Source: Betaproteobacteria bacterium (lineage in GTDB: Bacteria > Pseudomonadota > Gammaproteobacteria > Burkholderiales > Methylophilaceae). From it: a stretch of DNA of 8,310 nucleotides. The stretch lies in contig RFPQ01000029.1 in the NCBI GenBank assembly GCA_009926035.1, positions 1-8,310 of the forward strand, in the 5' to 3' direction. This document shows, piece by piece, positions 6,265-8,310 of the stretch. The translations under genes were made by a program, and so were the position numbers. Each line of letters starts with the position of its first letter. Positions within the stretch are counted from its first letter, which is position 1. The notes below the pieces were generated by a model. It searched no databases and was not told the origin of the DNA. It saw only the letters and a program-made list of their open reading frames with translations.

Positions 6265-6975
6265 GCATGTCTCGATGCCATGAGCACTCAGAATCAAATA
6301 ACTTCCCTGTTCATACCAATCACCTAAAACAATACGTTGTATTTGATGGCCGTCAAGATTAATTGAATGCTGATTTGGTCTATGTGTGTGCCCATGAATT
6401 AAAAAATCCGGATAGTTAAATTGGATGAGAGTTCGATTTACTTCATCAAGATTTACATCCATTATTTTTACAGATTTCTTTTTTTTATTTAATTCGCTTT
6501 CTTTTCTAAATTCATTTGCAATAGAGACTCGTTCAGCAAGAGATTTTTTTAGAAATTCATTTTTCCATGATTCACTTCTAATTTTATCTCTAAAGGATTG
6601 ATATTCAATATCATCTGTGCAGAGCGTATCTCCATGACATAGGAGTACTTTCTTTCCGTAAATTTCGACAAGTATCGGATCATTTAATAAAACAGCACCT
6701 GTCTTTTTTTCGAAGGCTGACCCTATGAGAAAATCTCTGTTGCCATGCATTAAAAAAACTTGAATATGTTGATTTGTTACTTTTTTGAGAGCTTTAATTA
6801 CATTTTCGTGTTGCCTTGAATCATCGCCTATCCAATACTCAAAAAGATCACCAAGTATGTAAAGCGCATCGACTTCATTGGTAAGCTTACTTAAAAAGCT
6901 CACAAAAGCATCAATGATTCTTGGGCGGCTTTCGCACAAGTGAATATCTGATAAAAATATGGTTTGATTAGACAA
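6256..6975 (-). CDS. lpxH: UDP-2,3-diacylglucosamine diphosphatase LpxH
   Basis: This is a 239-residue metallophosphoesterase that cleaves UDP-2,3-diacylglucosamine to lipid X and UMP at the inner face of the cytoplasmic membrane, a step of lipid A synthesis. The metal ligands are all present: Asp10 and His12 (SDIHL), Asp43 ([12 protein letters not shown]), Asn79 (HGNRDFL), His114 ([10 protein letters not shown]), and His195 and His197 (HGHTHRP). These positions agree with E. coli LpxH. The lid region around 130-170 is lysine-rich. The start is TTG, two bases after the ppiB stop, with no Shine-Dalgarno; the only other upstream in-frame codons before a stop are TTA and ATA, and the first ATG would remove the metal site. 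Translation is probably coupled to ppiB. Confidence 0.96.
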   Translation of the reverse strand: MSNQTIFLSDIHLCESRPRIIDAFVSFLSKLTNEVDALYILGDLFEYWIGDDSRQHENVIKALKKVTNQHIQVFLMHGNRDFLIGSAFEKKTGAVLLNDPILVEIYGKKVLLCHGDTLCTDDIEYQSFRDKIRSESWKNEFLKKSLAERVSIANEFRKESELNKKKKSVKIMDVNLDEVNRTLIQFNYPDFLIHGHTHRPNQHSINLDGHQIQRIVLGDWYEQGSYLILSAHGIETCRV

Positions 6976-6977
6976 TA

Positions 6978-7463
6978 TTAATCAATAGTAACATTGAGAA
7001 TTGTCACAGCTTCACGAGGGACATCTTGATGGCCGGCTGAGTTGCCTGTTGCAACTTTTTGAATTTTATCTACAACATCAGTCCCTTCGGTAACTTTCCC
7101 AAAAACACAATATCCCCAACCGTCTTGTCCTGGGTAATTTAAGAAATCATTATTATTTACATTAATGAAGAATTGACTTGTGGCTGAATCAGGAATGGAA
7201 GTTCTTGCCATGGCAATAGTATATTTATTATTCTTAAGACCATTATTAGCTTCATTTTTTATGGGATTTTCAGTGGATTTTTGTTTCATTGAGGCGTCAA
7301 ACCCACCTCCTTGAATCATGAAGCCATCAATTACTCTATGGAAAATTGTGCCATTGTAATAACCACTTTTCGCGTAACTTAAGAAGTTTTCGACAGTAAT
7401 GGGAGCTTTGTCAGCATCAAGTTCTAAAACAATATTACCTAAACTGGTTGAGAGTGTAATCAC
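6978..7463 (-). CDS. ppiB: Cytoplasmic cyclophilin-type peptidyl-prolyl cis-trans isomerase
   Basis: This is a 161-residue single-domain cyclophilin without a signal peptide, so cytoplasmic, catalysing cis-trans isomerisation of Xaa-Pro bonds. The active-site segment [14 protein letters not shown] (41-54) holds the catalytic Arg43 with Phe48 and Gln51, followed by TIAMART (82-88) and [15 protein letters not shown] (96-110). As is usual in bacterial enzymes, the tryptophan that confers cyclosporin sensitivity in human CypA is replaced (Phe107). The start is GTG, with AAAGGA six bases upstream and no competing in-frame ATG. It lies 21 bases after ppiA and 2 bases before lpxH. The paralogue upstream is its exported counterpart. 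Confidence 0.94.
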   Translation of the reverse strand: MITLSTSLGNIVLELDADKAPITVENFLSYAKSGYYNGTIFHRVIDGFMIQGGGFDASMKQKSTENPIKNEANNGLKNNKYTIAMARTSIPDSATSQFFINVNNNDFLNYPGQDGWGYCVFGKVTEGTDVVDKIQKVATGNSAGHQDVPREAVTILNVTID

Positions 7464-7484
7464 TTAGATTCCTTTATTAAAATA

Positions 7485-8057
7485 TTAATTGATATGTTTT
7501 GCATTAATGATTATGACAGGCCTAATAGGTACATCCGAAAAGCCTCTTGAGTTAGCTGTAGGTAATTGGCCAATTTTATAAACTATATTCATACCTTCGA
7601 TGATTTTTCCAAAAACACAATAACCTATAGCGCTGGGTTCAGGGCCCGTGTAGTTTAAAAAATTATTATCGATAAGATTAATAAAAAATTGAGCCGTTGC
7701 AGAGTTGGGGTCATTTGTTCTCGCCATTGCAACAGTTCCCGCGCTATTTACCAATCCATTATTTGATTCATTAGCAATCGGAGGCTGGGTTTTTTTTTCT
7801 GACATGTCTCTTGTAAATCCACCACCTTGAATCATAAAGTTACTAATGACTCTATGAAACACAGTTTCTTTATAAAAACCGTTATCGACATAGTATAAAA
7901 AATTACTGACTGTTTTTGGCGCCTTATCAGGGTAAAGTTCAATTTTAAAGTTACCCTGATTGGTTTCAAATTCAACAATTGGATTAGCCGCATAAGATAG
8001 AGGTAAAAAGAAGAAAAAAATAAAAAATAACTTAATTAAATTAAGCGCCGCCTTCAT
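7485..8057 (-). CDS. ppiA: Periplasmic cyclophilin-type peptidyl-prolyl cis-trans isomerase
   Basis: This is a 190-residue cyclophilin with a Sec signal peptide: Lys2 and Lys9, a phenylalanine-rich hydrophobic core at 10-20 and a likely cut after SYA (residue 23). It should assist proline isomerisation of exported proteins. The catalytic segment FHRVISNFMIQGGG (67-80) has Arg69, Phe74 and Gln77, then VAMART (109-114) and AQFFINLIDNNFLNY (122-136). It closely resembles the cytoplasmic copy downstream, which suggests an old tandem duplication with one copy gaining a signal peptide. The ATG lies inside the last codons of the upstream gene (17-base overlap), and GGAG eight bases before it gives it its own ribosome binding site. 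Confidence 0.94.
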   Translation of the reverse strand: MKAALNLIKLFFIFFFFLPLSYAANPIVEFETNQGNFKIELYPDKAPKTVSNFLYYVDNGFYKETVFHRVISNFMIQGGGFTRDMSEKKTQPPIANESNNGLVNSAGTVAMARTNDPNSATAQFFINLIDNNFLNYTGPEPSAIGYCVFGKIIEGMNIVYKIGQLPTANSRGFSDVPIRPVIIINAKHIN

Positions 8058-8310
8058 ACATTATTCTCCATTCATTATTTTCATTGATCCAATACTGTCT
8101 TTTATTCATTTTATTCATAATTGTAGGACTTTTATAATCTTGTATAAAATCTACTAAAACTATTTCATTTTCTGTATTTGGGTAATCAAAGAATGAAATT
8201 TCGGATAGCTCGATAGAAACCTTAGCTTTTTGAGACTGAATCAACTTTTTTCTCTCTGCCCATGTATCGAAGTTATCTTTCTCACTGAAAAAATTTTTTG
8301 AATAAAACTT
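8041..8310 (-). CDS. C-terminal end of an L,D-transpeptidase-like protein with an NTF2/Cds6-type domain (5' end outside window)
   Basis: The frame stays open to the window edge, so the TTG at 8244 is an internal leucine and about 89 C-terminal residues are seen. They read as the second half of an NTF2-like fold: FYSKNF followed by a WAERKKLIQSQK helix, then strands KVSIELSEISFFDY, IVLVDFIQDYKS, KRQYWINENNEWRIMYEG. This pattern resembles the Cds6/SnoaL-like domain at the C-terminus of many proteobacterial YkuD L,D-transpeptidases or TPR-containing relatives. The catalytic part would lie outside the window, so that assignment is inference. An envelope role fits the neighbouring ppiA and lpxH. 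Its last 17 bases overlap ppiA. Confidence 0.65.
   Translation of the reverse strand, partial: KFYSKNFFSEKDNFDTWAERKKLIQSQKAKVSIELSEISFFDYPNTENEIVLVDFIQDYKSPTIMNKMNKRQYWINENNEWRIMYEGGA

Noticed and set aside
8041..8244. A complete 67-residue protein from the TTG at 8244
   Set aside because: The frame continues to the window edge with sequence that extends the NTF2-like domain, so it is the end of a longer gene.

Overview
The window reads as chromosome from an AT-rich, compact Gram-negative bacterium. Most neighbouring genes abut, overlap or sit within a few tens of bases, and four of the nine genes whose start is visible use TTG or GTG. The gene set (a large Fe-S/FAD oxidoreductase with cysteine-rich CCG domains, PhoB/PhoR, LpxH, and paired cyclophilins behind an L,D-transpeptidase-like protein) suggests a betaproteobacterium. 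My best guess is a streamlined methylotroph of the Methylophilales (OM43 / Ca. Methylopumilus type). That assignment is recall plus inference and is not proved by the window.

Layout. Bases 1-684 (+) hold the C-terminal end of a large oxidoreductase whose start lies outside. It converges, with a 3-base gap, on a leftward block 688-3457: phoB, phoR and a small exported protein of unknown function whose ATG touches the phoR stop codon. The 139-base divergent region 3458-3596 carries three exact tandem Pho-box half-sites directed at phoB, a 12-bp inverted repeat and a tandem 11-mer. A rightward OFA-type major facilitator transporter follows (3597-5267), then ribH and nusB (5349-6259), which overlap by one base. 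nusB converges with overlapping stop codons on a second leftward block running to the window end: an L,D-transpeptidase-type protein (C-terminus only), ppiA, ppiB and lpxH, with ppiA starting inside the end of the upstream gene.

How the parts work together. PhoR and PhoB are the phosphate-starvation sensor kinase and response regulator, and the Pho boxes in front of phoB indicate autoregulation. RibH makes the last riboflavin intermediate, and NusB is a transcription antitermination and rRNA-processing factor; the two are commonly paired. The lower block is an envelope set: peptidoglycan cross-linking or its accessory domain, periplasmic and cytoplasmic prolyl isomerases, and a lipid A biosynthesis hydrolase. 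I see no tRNA, rRNA, CRISPR array, insertion sequence, prophage or clear novel system. The most informative non-coding part is the phoB/transporter divergent region.
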